Of a stretch of DNA of 64,000 nt, positions 18,461 through 27,459 are shown in pieces; position 1 is the stretch's first letter, and each line of letters begins with the position of its first letter. This stretch comes from JANPBY01 sp963805505 (GTDB lineage Bacteria > Actinomycetota > Actinomycetes > DATJPE01). Made by a program: the position numbers and the translations under genes. Below the pieces are notes generated by a model. The model made no database searches. It was given only the letters and a program-made list of their open reading frames with translations, and was not told the origin of the DNA. Location: positions 62,001-126,000 of the forward strand of contig CAWDUP010000001.1 in NCBI GenBank assembly GCA_963805505.1. The letters run 5' to 3'.

Positions 18461-19468
18461 CTATTCCAAGGTCAGGTAGCACATCGCGTGGTGACCAGGG
18501 CTGGTCGGCGCAAGGGGTACGGCCTCCGTACGGCACCTGTCAGCGATTGCCTCTGCCTCTCCCGAGGCCAGAGCCGGGCACCGCGGGTTGAAGCGGCAGC
18601 CGTTGGGAATTCGTGTCGGGTCGGGTGTCTCGCCCCGCAGGACAATGGGTTTGAGGTGCTTGACGTCGGGGACCACGGACAACAGCGCTCGGGTGTATGG
18701 GTGCTGGGGGTCCCGGAGGACATCCTCGGTAGGACCGATCTCGACGATCCGGCCGAGATACATCACCGCCAACCGGTCGGCGATGTTCCAGGCAAGGCCG
18801 AGGTCGTGCGTCACCACGAGGACGGTCAGTCCGAGGTCGTCGCGAAGTTTGAGCAGCAGGGCCAGGATCTCACCGCGCACCGAGGCATCCAGGGAGGACA
18901 CCGGTTCGTCGGCCACGATGACATCGGGCTCCAGGACGAGCGCCCCGGCGATGACGACTCGCTGACGTTGACCACCCGACAACTCGTGCGGATAGCGCAG
19001 GAAGTAGCGCTCGGGGGGCCGCAGGCCGGCTCTGGACAGAGCCTGGGAGACCAGTTCCTCCTCGTTGCCCTGGATCTTGTGCACCCGAAGGCCCTCAGCC
19101 ACGGAGTCGTAGACCGTGTGGCGTGGATTCAGCGAACCAGTGGGGTCTTGGAGGACGAGCTGGACGCGCCGCCGGTAGGCGCGCAGACCGCGCGTCGAGC
19201 GCTTCAGCGGTGCACCGGCATAGCTCACGGTCCCGCTGGTTGGAACCTCGAGGCCAAGGATCGAGCGCGCCAAAGTGGTCTTGCCGCAGCCAGACTCTCC
19301 GGCAAGGGCGATGATCTCGCCGCGGCGGATCTTGAGGTCGACGCCGTCGACCGCGCGCGCCTGCTTGCCCTCCCGGCTGCGAAACACGACCTTGAGCCCG
19401 GCAACTTCGAGGATGGGGTCGGTGTCCGGATCCTGCGCTGAGGTCGGGCTGCCCTCGGTGACGGTCAC
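18461..19468 (-). CDS. Dipeptide/oligopeptide-type ABC transporter ATP-binding protein (DppF-like)
   Basis: This 335-residue ATPase has Walker A GESGCGKTTLARSI, the signature LSGGQRQRVVIAGAL, Walker B VIVADEPVSSLD and switch His VVTHDLG. The C-terminal oligo_HPY segment (GCRFNPRCPALASGE) marks the Dpp/Opp/nickel importer class. It powers uptake together with the paired ATPase upstream, which it overlaps by 4 bp (GTG start 19468, TGA of the partner 19465-19467). It is the last gene of the five-gene importer unit. Confidence 0.9.
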   Translation of the reverse strand: MTVTEGSPTSAQDPDTDPILEVAGLKVVFRSREGKQARAVDGVDLKIRRGEIIALAGESGCGKTTLARSILGLEVPTSGTVSYAGAPLKRSTRGLRAYRRRVQLVLQDPTGSLNPRHTVYDSVAEGLRVHKIQGNEEELVSQALSRAGLRPPERYFLRYPHELSGGQRQRVVIAGALVLEPDVIVADEPVSSLDASVRGEILALLLKLRDDLGLTVLVVTHDLGLAWNIADRLAVMYLGRIVEIGPTEDVLRDPQHPYTRALLSVVPDVKHLKPIVLRGETPDPTRIPNGCRFNPRCPALASGEAEAIADRCRTEAVPLAPTSPGHHAMCYLTLE

Positions 19469-20436
19469 GGCTTGTCCTCTCGCACGTGGACGCAGGCAGC
19501 TGCACGGTCCTCACCTGCGGGACGGAGCAGCACGTCAACGGTCGAGCACTCGTCGACGGCGACGCCGCAGCGGGGGTGGAATGGACAGCCGTCGGGCAGG
19601 TCCCCTGGGAAGGGCGGGTCCCCGGCCAGCCCAGCTGGGGCATAGCGGGCCGAGAGGTCTCCGATGGTCGGGAAGGCACCGGACAAGGCCCGCGTGTAGG
19701 GGTGGACGGGTTCGCTGAAGACCTGCTTGGCAGGTCCCTGTTCGACAACTCGACCGGCATACATCACCGCGACCCGGTCGCAGGTGTCCGCGAGCACCGA
19801 CAGGTCGTGGCTGATGATCATCAAACCCACGCCGAGGTCGCTCACCAGTCCGCGCAGCAGGTCGAGGACCTGCGCCTGCACCATCACGTCGAGGGCTGTC
19901 GTCGGCTCATCGGCGATGATCAGCTTGGGTTTGCAGGCCAGCGCCATGGCGATCATCACGCGCTGCTTCTGTCCTCCCGACACCTGGTGCGGGTACGCCT
20001 TGGCCAGGCGTCGAGGCAAGCCGACCTGCTCGAAGAGCTCACCCACCCGCTTGTCGACCTGCTTGGGCGTCGCCGAGCTGTCGTGCAGGAGAACCGGCTC
20101 GGCGACCTGCCTCCCGATCCGCTGAACGGGGTTCATCGAGTGCAGCGCGCCCTGAAACACGATCGACGCCTGGGCCCACCTGACCGCCCGCAACTGGCCG
20201 AAGGTCATCGTCAGGATGTCCTCGCCATCGAGCAGGACCTGCCCCGTGACCTTCGCGGACGCGGGGGTGAGCCGGAGAACGGTCGCAGCCAGGGTCGACT
20301 TTCCGCATCCCGACTCTCCGGCCACTCCGAGCGTCGTGCCGGCGTCAACCGAGAGGGTGACCCCACGGACCGCGGGCACCGGACCCTCGGTGGTCTTGTA
20401 GGTGACCGACAGGTCATCCATCAGCAGCAGGGTCAT
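19465..20436 (-). CDS. Dipeptide/oligopeptide-type ABC transporter ATP-binding protein (DppD-like)
   Basis: This 323-residue ATPase has Walker A GESGCGKSTLAATV, signature VSGGQKQRVMIAMAL, Walker B LIIADEPTTALD and switch His IISHDLS. The C-terminal GCPFHPRCGVAVDECS is the oligo_HPY region of the Dpp/Opp class. It starts 1 bp after the stop of the permease gene upstream and overlaps the second ATPase downstream, so production of both subunits is coupled. Confidence 0.9.
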   Translation of the reverse strand: MTLLLMDDLSVTYKTTEGPVPAVRGVTLSVDAGTTLGVAGESGCGKSTLAATVLRLTPASAKVTGQVLLDGEDILTMTFGQLRAVRWAQASIVFQGALHSMNPVQRIGRQVAEPVLLHDSSATPKQVDKRVGELFEQVGLPRRLAKAYPHQVSGGQKQRVMIAMALACKPKLIIADEPTTALDVMVQAQVLDLLRGLVSDLGVGLMIISHDLSVLADTCDRVAVMYAGRVVEQGPAKQVFSEPVHPYTRALSGAFPTIGDLSARYAPAGLAGDPPFPGDLPDGCPFHPRCGVAVDECSTVDVLLRPAGEDRAAACVHVREDKP

Positions 20437-20437
20437 G

Positions 20438-21364
20438 TCACCGCTCCCGGATGAGCGGGTTGAGTACGGCTTCCAGTGCCCGCCCGACGAGAGTGAACGC
20501 CAGAACTACGGCCACGACGCACAGTCCAGGCGGGATGAGATACCACCAGGCTCCTTGGCTGATGGCCCCGTTGCTGAATGCCTCATCGAGCATGGATCCC
20601 CACGAGACGAAGTTCGTGTCGCTGAGTCCGAGGAAGGCCAGGGTCGTCTCACTGAGGATGGCGATGGCGACAGTGAGCGTCGTGTTGGCAAGGATCAGCG
20701 GTGACACGTTGGGTAGCACGTGCCTGGTCATCTGGTGCCAGTTACCACCGCCGAGCACCCGGGCTCTCTCAAGATAGGGGCGCGCCTCCACGGACAGCGT
20801 CTGGGCTCGCACCAGCCGCGCCGTACCCGGCCACGACGTGACACCGATGACGATGATCAAGTTGAACAACGACTTCCCGAGCACGGTGGCGAGCACGATG
20901 GCCAACGGAAGGAACGGGATCACCAGGAACCAGTCCGTGAGGCGCTCGAGAGCCGCCCCGAACCAGTTCCGGTAGTGGCCCGACCCGATGCCGATGAGGG
21001 TGCCGAGCAACATGGAGATGACTGTGGCCGAGAAACCAACGAACAGCGAGACCCTGGCTCCCCACACCACGAGGGCCAGCACAGAACGCCCCGACTGGTC
21101 GGTGCCGAGGGGATATCCGGGGCTCGGCGGCGCCATGGAGTCGCCGGTTGCCTGGGTCACGTCCAGCTCCGAGGACGGGAACAGCCACGGAGCCGTCAGG
21201 GCCATCACGATGAAGAACGCCAGGACCGCCAGCCCGAGCATGCCCGACCGCTCGTGACGGAAGGCCGTCCAGAACCTCGCGCGTGCGGCTCGTCGGCGGG
21301 CCCGGCGCAGTGCGGCGGGCGTGGTGGGTTGCGCGGCCGGTGGAGAGGTGGTCGGCGCCGTCAT
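20438..21364 (-). CDS. Dipeptide/oligopeptide-type ABC transporter permease (DppC-like)
   Basis: This 308-residue membrane protein has the OppC N-terminal segment (FRHERSGMLGLAVLAFFIVM), the extracellular loop (PSPGYPLGTDQSGRSVLALV) and five further hydrophobic segments. The EAA-loop that contacts the ATPase appears around ARVLGGGNWHQMTRHVLPNV. The ATG overlaps the stop of the DppB-like gene by 4 bp. Confidence 0.88.
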   Translation of the reverse strand: MTAPTTSPPAAQPTTPAALRRARRRAARARFWTAFRHERSGMLGLAVLAFFIVMALTAPWLFPSSELDVTQATGDSMAPPSPGYPLGTDQSGRSVLALVVWGARVSLFVGFSATVISMLLGTLIGIGSGHYRNWFGAALERLTDWFLVIPFLPLAIVLATVLGKSLFNLIIVIGVTSWPGTARLVRAQTLSVEARPYLERARVLGGGNWHQMTRHVLPNVSPLILANTTLTVAIAILSETTLAFLGLSDTNFVSWGSMLDEAFSNGAISQGAWWYLIPPGLCVVAVVLAFTLVGRALEAVLNPLIRER

Positions 21365-22419
21365 GTCCGGATCCTCGGGTCGACGCTGGCGACGATGATG
21401 TCGGCGATGATGTTGGCGACGATCACCGCTATGGAGAACATCAAGAAGATGGCCTGCAGCAAGGGGATGTCCGGGCCACGGATGGCTTCGTAGGACAGCC
21501 GACCCAGACCGGGCCAGGAGAAGACCGTCTCCACCGTGATGGCCCCGGAGACGATGAACCCGACGTTGAGGAAGATCAGCGTGATGCTGGGAAGCAGTGC
21601 ATTGGGTACGGCGTGCCGCCGGCGCACGTACTTGTCCCGAAGACCCTTCGCTTTCGCCGTCGTCAGGTAGTCCTGGCTCATCTCGTCAACCAGCGAGGAG
21701 CGCATGACCAGCGAGTACTCCGCGAGGTAGACGAGGGTCAAGGTGAGCGCAGGCAGGAACAGGTGCCAGGCCACGTTGAGCCAGCCTTCGGGTGAGCTCT
21801 GGTCCACGCCGGGCGAGATCACACCACCGCTGGGGAACAGTGCGGGGAAGGGACCCACGCCGGTGGACAGAACGATCAACAGCAGCATGCCGAGCCAGAA
21901 CTCCGGCATGGAGTAGAGCGTCAACGTGCTGCCGGTCGTGATCTTGTCGAACTTTCCGCCCCGTCCCCACGCGCTGCGAATCCCCAGCCAGATCCCTATC
22001 GAAGCCGAAGCGATCGTCGAGACGCCAAGCAGCAGGACCGTCGGCCACACGCGATCGCCGATGACCGACCAGACGGGCTGACCGTTCTGCAGGGATTCGA
22101 TCGTCGACGCGAAAGGGTTCTTGAGGTAGTTCCAGAACTGCTCGAGCAGCGGCGCGTTGAGCTGGCGCCGCAGCTCGGCGATCTGTTCTTGGTCAACCGA
22201 GCGACCGCGCGTGTAGAGGCCGATCGGGTCGCCGGGGAGGAGCCGGAAGAGCACGAAGTTGAAGACCACGACGAAGAGCAGGGTGCCGAGGCCGGTGAGC
22301 ACTCGTCGGAGCGAGTACCGGAGCAGACCCCCGGGCGCGGATGCTTCGCGCTCCGCGCCCGGGACGTCCACCTGCTGACTGGGTAGGCCACCTTCGACCG
22401 ACTCCCCGAGCAGGCTCAT
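21361..22419 (-). CDS. Dipeptide/oligopeptide-type ABC transporter permease (DppB-like)
   Basis: This 352-residue permease shows the OppB-type start YSLRRVLTGLGTLLFVVVFN with FRLLPGDPI, six hydrophobic segments, and the EAA-loop region TTAKAKGLRDKYVRRRHAVP. It also carries ~28 extra hydrophilic residues before the first membrane segment. It starts 3 bp after the end of the substrate-binding-protein gene, confirming a single importer operon. Confidence 0.88.
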   Translation of the reverse strand: MSLLGESVEGGLPSQQVDVPGAEREASAPGGLLRYSLRRVLTGLGTLLFVVVFNFVLFRLLPGDPIGLYTRGRSVDQEQIAELRRQLNAPLLEQFWNYLKNPFASTIESLQNGQPVWSVIGDRVWPTVLLLGVSTIASASIGIWLGIRSAWGRGGKFDKITTGSTLTLYSMPEFWLGMLLLIVLSTGVGPFPALFPSGGVISPGVDQSSPEGWLNVAWHLFLPALTLTLVYLAEYSLVMRSSLVDEMSQDYLTTAKAKGLRDKYVRRRHAVPNALLPSITLIFLNVGFIVSGAITVETVFSWPGLGRLSYEAIRGPDIPLLQAIFLMFSIAVIVANIIADIIVASVDPRIRT

Positions 22420-22422
22420 GGA

Positions 22423-24318
22423 TCACTCCGTGTCGTCGGCTGCGCGGTCACGCCTCGAGCGCATGATGGCTAGAGCAGCGATCAGCAGGGCGGCTACTGC
22501 GAGCACGATCCCACCGATCAGGCCCCAATTGGTGCTATCCGACGAAGTGGTGCCAGTTCCGGTGCCATCCCCTTGTCCTGCCGCTGTGACTGGCTCGACA
22601 TTGCGGTAGGTGAAGGTGCCGTACTGGAAGATCAGCGACCCGTCCGGAACCGGCTGCGGCTGCACGTTGGTGAACTTGTCCGACCGGTAGGCCTCGAGGT
22701 TGTCGTAGTAGAACGTGACGACGTAGACCGCGTCGTCGTACAGCATCTGCTGCATCTGCTTGACGATCGCCGCTCGCTTCTCGCGGTCGGTCTCGACGCT
22801 TTGCTCCTTGAAGAGCTTGTCGTACTCGGGGTTGCAGTAGAACGTGTCGGAGAGGTTGCCGTAGATCGTTCCGCCGTCCTTGTAGGAACGGTTGGCGCAG
22901 GTGAACGTCGACAGTTGGTAGTTCGGGTCTGGCTCGACGACCCAGCCCCACTCGTACATGTCGAAGTTCGCTTGGCCGGCGATCTCGTACAGCGGGTCTT
23001 CGCCGACCGTGTCCACATTGATGGTGAGGCCAAGGTCCTCGAACCAGCCCTGCATGAACTTCACAGACTGCTGGCTGCTTTGGCTCTCCGAGCGGCTGAG
23101 GAGGCGCAACGTGATGGGCTGGCCCTGCTTGTCGAGGCGCTTTCCGTCAGCACTCAGCGGGTAGCCGGCGTCCGTCAGGAGCTGTCCGGCCTTCTCCAGG
23201 TCGAAGGTTCGTACATCGGGTGGATCGAGATGGAAGGTCTGGTAGATCGGTGGAATGACCGTGGTGCCAGGCTCTCCGTACCCGTTGAGGACTCGCTTGA
23301 CGAGCGTTTCACTGTCAACCGCGTAAGACAGGGCGTTACGGAACGCCTTGTCCTTCATCACGGGGTTGCCATCGCCGATCGGGGTGCCGTCGGCGAGGGC
23401 ACCGCCACCGTTGAACACCAGGTAGTTCCACCCGGAGTAGATGCTGTTGCTGGTGGTGATGCCTTCGACGTTCTGGAGCGACTTGAACACGCCTGGGTCG
23501 AGCTCGCTGGCCAAGTCGATCTCACCGCGCTTGAGCGCCTGGGCGAGGGAGTCCTGGTTGGTGAAGATTCGGAAGTCGATCTCCTTGACCTTCGGTGAGC
23601 CTGCCCAGTAGTCGGTGTTGGCGGTGAACCGCAGGTACTGGTTCTTCTTGCGCTCGGTGAGGATGAACGGCCCTGAACCGACGGCTCCGCCCTCCACGTC
23701 GGGGTCGTTCGGCCACTTGAGGGCGTCGTCCTCGCTGATGTTCTCCCAGATGTGCTGCGGCAGGATCGGGACCGCCAGGCTTTCCATGATGGGGCTGGGC
23801 TTCGAAACGGTCATCACGACGGTCGTGTCGTCTGTGGCGACCACCTTCGTGATGTTCTCGACGTAGCTTCCGTAGTTGGTTTTCTCCTTCTTGCCGTTCA
23901 GGATCCGGTTGAAGGTGTAGGCCACGTCATTTGCGGTCAGAGGTACTCCGTCCGACCAGTTCACTCCGGAGCGGATCTTGTAGGTCCAGGTGGTCTTGTC
24001 TGCTGACTCCTCCCAGGACTCGGCGAGCTGGGGGACCGGGCTGAAGTCCTCCTGGCTGTAGCCGATCAGCTGGTCGTACATCAAGCCCCACATCTCGTAG
24101 GACTCGGCCACGATCCCCTTGAAGACATTCAGCGTGTCGACGTCCTGGGCGATCCCGACGGTGAAGGTCACGTCTGCCGGAGCTGCGGCGTCGACGGGGC
24201 TCGGAGATGGGCTCGTCGAAGCCTCCGCGGCCACCATGGGCACGAGCGCGAGACCACCGACCGTGAAGGCGGCGACCAGGACGGTCAGGTGGCGGGAGAG
24301 GGTTGGCCTGCGCTTCAT
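22423..24318 (-). CDS. ABC transporter substrate-binding protein (family 5), with C-terminal membrane anchor
   Basis: This 631-residue protein is a family-5 (peptide/nickel/opine) solute-binding protein: VTFTVGIAQDVDTLNVFKG, SWEESADKTTWTYKIRSGVN and WSDGVPLTANDVAYTFNRIL. It has a Sec signal peptide (residues 1 to about 33, cleavage near VAAEAS) but no lipobox Cys, the usual anchor in Gram-positives. Instead a transmembrane helix follows a Gly/Thr/Ser-rich linker at the C-terminus (GLIGGIVLAVAALLIAALAI, then MRSRRDRAADDTE). Its ribosome-binding site is AGGAGA. It is the first gene of the importer operon and faces oligopeptidase B 35 bp away. Confidence 0.88.
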   Translation of the reverse strand: MKRRPTLSRHLTVLVAAFTVGGLALVPMVAAEASTSPSPSPVDAAAPADVTFTVGIAQDVDTLNVFKGIVAESYEMWGLMYDQLIGYSQEDFSPVPQLAESWEESADKTTWTYKIRSGVNWSDGVPLTANDVAYTFNRILNGKKEKTNYGSYVENITKVVATDDTTVVMTVSKPSPIMESLAVPILPQHIWENISEDDALKWPNDPDVEGGAVGSGPFILTERKKNQYLRFTANTDYWAGSPKVKEIDFRIFTNQDSLAQALKRGEIDLASELDPGVFKSLQNVEGITTSNSIYSGWNYLVFNGGGALADGTPIGDGNPVMKDKAFRNALSYAVDSETLVKRVLNGYGEPGTTVIPPIYQTFHLDPPDVRTFDLEKAGQLLTDAGYPLSADGKRLDKQGQPITLRLLSRSESQSSQQSVKFMQGWFEDLGLTINVDTVGEDPLYEIAGQANFDMYEWGWVVEPDPNYQLSTFTCANRSYKDGGTIYGNLSDTFYCNPEYDKLFKEQSVETDREKRAAIVKQMQQMLYDDAVYVVTFYYDNLEAYRSDKFTNVQPQPVPDGSLIFQYGTFTYRNVEPVTAAGQGDGTGTGTTSSDSTNWGLIGGIVLAVAALLIAALAIMRSRRDRAADDTE

Positions 24319-24340
24319 GCTGATCTCCTGGGTGGTCCGC

Positions 24341-24353
24341 TAGGTTCGCCGGC
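24341..24353 (+). promoter_or_regulatory. Candidate -10 element of the oligopeptidase B gene (leaderless)
   Basis: TAGGTT at 24341-24346 is followed by 7 bp (CGCCGGC) and then the ATG at 24354, with no ribosome-binding site. This matches a TANNNT -10 for a transcript starting at the initiation codon, inside the 35-bp divergent gap. Confidence 0.4.
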
Positions 24354-26459
24354 ATGAGTGATCCGGGTCCTGACAAGGTGGCGATAGGGGTGCAGGCACC
24401 GCCGGTGGCTGAGGTGGAGCCGACCGTGCGGGAACTGCATGGGGTGCGACGGGTGGACGATTATGCCTGGCTTCGCGACAAGGCCAGCGCCCGGACGAGC
24501 CGTTACCTCGACGCCGAGCGGGCGTTCTATGACGCGGCTACCGCTCACCTGGGGCCCCTCCGTCAACGGTTGTTCTCCGAAATGTCCGGTCGAACCCTTC
24601 CTGCTGATCGGTCAGTCAGTTGGGTTCGAGGGGGACATGTCTACCTGACCCAGACCGTCGAGGGGAGGGAGTATGCCCAGTTGTTACGCACTTCGGCCGA
24701 AAAATCTTCGGCCGAGGACGCGTACGACGTGATTCTTGACGAAAACGTGCTTGCCGAGGGCCACGACTACTGCTCGGTGGGGCTGTGTGAGCCGAGCCCG
24801 GACGGACGTGTGCTCGCCTATGCGGTCGATGTCGAGGGCGACGAGATCTACACGCTGGTCTTCCGCGATCTCGACACCGGCGAGGACCTCCCCGACCAGA
24901 TCGACCGCGTCCACTACCTCGGTGGGGCATGGTCGGCGGACTCGGAGTGGTTCTTCTACACGGTTCCGGATGCGGCCTGGCGCTCGCACCGTGTCCTGCG
25001 GCATCGCTTGGGCACACCAGCCGCGGACGACGTGGTCGTGTTCGAGGACAGCGACGAAAAGTACGAGGTGTCGGTCGAGGCATCGCTGTCGGGGGACTAC
25101 GTGATCATCCACACGGCCAACCGCGACACGAGTGAGGCGTGGCTCGTGCCAGCTACCGATCCGCAGAGCGAACCTACCCTGGTTCAGGGCCGCCGCCCGG
25201 GCATCGAGTACTACGTCTCGCATGCACCGCGTCCCGACGGCGACGTACTCCTCATTGTCACCAACGACGAGGCTCGAGAGTTCCGCTTGATGCGAACCCC
25301 GGTGACGAAGCCGGCTCGCGAGCATTGGGAGGAGCTGGTCGGTGAGGACTCAGCCGAGCGCCTCGAGTCCGTCGAGGTGTTCGCCCAGCATGTCGTGATG
25401 TCGCTCCGCAGGGACGGCAATCCGCTTCTGCGCATCGTGCGTAGGGACGGCTCCGAGGAAGCTATTGATGTCCATGCAGGCCTTGAGGCTGCGCAGATCA
25501 GGCTCGCGCGCAACGAGGTCTACGACACCGGGACTGTGTCGATCCGGGTGGAGTCCTATACGGCTCCGCCCGCTTGGTTCGACCTCGATCTGGCCACTGG
25601 CAAGCGGACCCTGGTGAAGCAGACCGCGGTGCCGAGCTATGCAGCCGACGACTACATCTCCGAGCGCTACGCCGTCGAGGCGACCGATGGCGCTCTTATC
25701 CCGGTCAGTGTGGCCCGTCGGCTCGATACCCCGCTCGACGGTTCAGCGCCGTGCTACCTCTACGCCTACGGCTCATATGAGTCGGTGGACTGGCCGGAGT
25801 GGCTGCCCGAACTTCCCTCCATGCTTGACCGGGGAGTGGTCTTCGCGCACGCGCACATCCGAGGTGGCGGTGAGCTCGGACGGAACTGGTGGGATGAGGG
25901 ACACCTGTCGAGCAAGCAGAACACCTTCAGCGATCTGATCGCCGTCGCAGACGGATTGGCCGACGGGATGGTGGACGGCGATCGGATCGTCACGCGCGGC
26001 CTGTCCGCCGGCGGTTTGCTGCAGGGTGCCGTCTTCTCGCAACGTCCCGATCGTTGGCGGGGCGTGGTTGCCGAGGTCCCCTTCGTCGACGTGGTCACGA
26101 CCATGTTGGACGCATCGATCCCGTTGACCGCGGGGGAGTGGGACGAGTGGGGTGACCCGCGCCGCCCCGAGGACTTTGCGTGGATGCTGGCGTACAGCCC
26201 GTATGACAATCTGCCGCCCGCAGGCGTCCGTCCCGATCTCTTGGTGACTGGCGCTGTGCACGACACGCGGGTCATGGTCTGGGAACCCGCTAAGTGGACC
26301 GCTGCGCTGCGGGCGAGCGACCCCGACTGGTCGCCGCGCTGCCTGTTCCGGGTGGAGACGGGGGCGGGATCGCACGGCGGTCCGTCCGGACGCTACGCCC
26401 GACTGCACTACGAGGCCGAGGTCTACGCCTGGATCCTGGAGCGCTTCGGCCTGGAGTAG
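24354..26459 (+). CDS. ptrB: S9 family prolyl oligopeptidase (oligopeptidase B)
   Basis: This 701-residue cytosolic serine peptidase cleaves short peptides, typically after Arg or Lys in oligopeptidase B. The N-terminal beta-propeller contains TVRELHGVRRVDDYAWLRDK; the catalytic domain has YLYAYGSYESVD, HIRGGGELGRNWWDEGHLSS, the nucleophile motif TRGLSAGGLLQGAVFSQRPD (Ser near residue 551), Asp in LLVTGAVHDTRV, and the final His in GAGSHGGPSGRY. It is divergent from the peptide-type importer, so it may process imported peptides, but this is only positional. The mRNA is probably leaderless. Confidence 0.88.
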   Translation: MSDPGPDKVAIGVQAPPVAEVEPTVRELHGVRRVDDYAWLRDKASARTSRYLDAERAFYDAATAHLGPLRQRLFSEMSGRTLPADRSVSWVRGGHVYLTQTVEGREYAQLLRTSAEKSSAEDAYDVILDENVLAEGHDYCSVGLCEPSPDGRVLAYAVDVEGDEIYTLVFRDLDTGEDLPDQIDRVHYLGGAWSADSEWFFYTVPDAAWRSHRVLRHRLGTPAADDVVVFEDSDEKYEVSVEASLSGDYVIIHTANRDTSEAWLVPATDPQSEPTLVQGRRPGIEYYVSHAPRPDGDVLLIVTNDEAREFRLMRTPVTKPAREHWEELVGEDSAERLESVEVFAQHVVMSLRRDGNPLLRIVRRDGSEEAIDVHAGLEAAQIRLARNEVYDTGTVSIRVESYTAPPAWFDLDLATGKRTLVKQTAVPSYAADDYISERYAVEATDGALIPVSVARRLDTPLDGSAPCYLYAYGSYESVDWPEWLPELPSMLDRGVVFAHAHIRGGGELGRNWWDEGHLSSKQNTFSDLIAVADGLADGMVDGDRIVTRGLSAGGLLQGAVFSQRPDRWRGVVAEVPFVDVVTTMLDASIPLTAGEWDEWGDPRRPEDFAWMLAYSPYDNLPPAGVRPDLLVTGAVHDTRVMVWEPAKWTAALRASDPDWSPRCLFRVETGAGSHGGPSGRYARLHYEAEVYAWILERFGLE

Positions 26460-26514
26460 GTCATGCGCCGCAGTCGGTTCGGCGGTGGCGGGACCGCGGG
26501 AGCATTCTGTAGGT

Positions 26515-27303
26515 GTGGATGACAAGGGGTACCTGCTCGACAATCGGCAACGAGAGGCGGGGGATCGCTTCGCGGCGCTGTCGCAGCTGTTCGATCCCGT
26601 TTCGTTCGGGCACCTGGAACGGTTGGGGATCGCGGAGGGTTGGCGCTGCTGGGAGATTGGGGCCGGCGGGCCAGGCGTGGCGAGCTGGATGGCTCAGCGG
26701 GTCGGGCCAGCCGGCCATGTGCTCGCGTCGGACATCGATACCAGGTGGCTTCCCGGCGACGCCGGGTTCGAGGTGCTCCGTCATGACGTGGGCTCCGAGC
26801 GACCGCCGGTAGGGCCTTTCGATGTCATCCACGCCAGGCTCGTGCTGGTTCACCTTCCCAGCCGTGACACAGTTCTCCCGGCCCTGGTTGACGCTCTGCG
26901 CCCCGGCGGCTGGCTGCTCCTCGAGGAGGCCGATCCCGGTCTGCAGCCGTTGCTCTGTCCCGACGAGGCTGGCCCTGCCGAAGAGCTGGCCAACCGACTC
27001 CGGGCGGGTTTTCGAACGCTCATGGCCGAGCGAGGCGTGGACCTTGCGTACGGGCGGACGTTGCCACGTCGACTTCGCGCCGCCGGATTGCGCGACGTAG
27101 AAGCCGACGCCTACTTCCCGATCACCTCTCCTGCCTGTGTCACTCTCGAACACGCCACCGTTGAGCAGATTCGCGGCAGGTTGGTTGCTGCCGGCCTCGC
27201 GACGGATGTGGACATCGATCAGCACCTGGCCAACATCAATGCCGGTGACGTAGATCTGGCGACGTCGCCGCTGGTCAGCGCCTGGGGCAGGAAACCCGAT
27301 TGA
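26515..27303 (+). CDS. SAM-dependent methyltransferase
   Basis: This 262-residue protein has motif I CWEIGAGGPGVASWMAQRVG, motif II VLASDIDTRWL and FDVIHARLVLVHLPSRD, followed by LRPGGWLLLEEADP. It therefore resembles ubiquinone/UbiE-like class I methyltransferases. GTG 26515 was preferred (VDDKGYLLDNRQREAGDRF starts the homology); a GTG at 26485 would add ten residues that look like intergenic DNA. Substrate unknown. It follows ptrB by 55 bp and may be co-transcribed. Confidence 0.78.
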   Translation: MDDKGYLLDNRQREAGDRFAALSQLFDPVSFGHLERLGIAEGWRCWEIGAGGPGVASWMAQRVGPAGHVLASDIDTRWLPGDAGFEVLRHDVGSERPPVGPFDVIHARLVLVHLPSRDTVLPALVDALRPGGWLLLEEADPGLQPLLCPDEAGPAEELANRLRAGFRTLMAERGVDLAYGRTLPRRLRAAGLRDVEADAYFPITSPACVTLEHATVEQIRGRLVAAGLATDVDIDQHLANINAGDVDLATSPLVSAWGRKPD

Positions 27304-27386
27304 GGAATGGCTGCCGTGGCCCTGGGGATGTCGCCAGTCGCCTGTGGACAAGCACGCGAATGTGTCGGTGTTCCCTGCTACAGAAA

Positions 27387-27417
27387 CCTGTTGTGATTAA
27401 ACAGGAATCCGCCTGTT
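27387..27417. repeat. CCTGTT/AACAGG inverted repeat and extra half-site in an AT-richer island
   Basis: CCTGTT at 27387-27392 and AACAGG at 27400-27405 form an inverted repeat with a 7-bp spacer, and CCTGTT occurs again at 27412-27417, overlapping a TTGACG. The stretch is noticeably richer in A+T than its surroundings and lies in the 156-bp leader of the HNH gene. It could be a regulator site; there is no further support. Confidence 0.4.
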
Positions 27418-27447
27418 GACGGTCGTGGAACTGTCGGTGCCTTGTTC

Positions 27448-27459
27448 TAGAGTTCAGGT
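27448..27459 (+). promoter_or_regulatory. Candidate -10 element of the HNH gene (leaderless)
   Basis: TAGAGT at 27448-27453 stands 6 bp before the ATG at 27460, with no ribosome-binding site. The -35 region is not clear (TTGACG at 27416-27421 is too far upstream for the usual 16-18-bp spacing). Confidence 0.38.

Noticed and set aside
17690..19441. A 583-codon open frame on the + strand opposite the PYROXD2-like and ABC genes
   Set aside because: It crosses two gene boundaries and the operator, and carries no domain pattern; the minus-strand genes have clear motifs.
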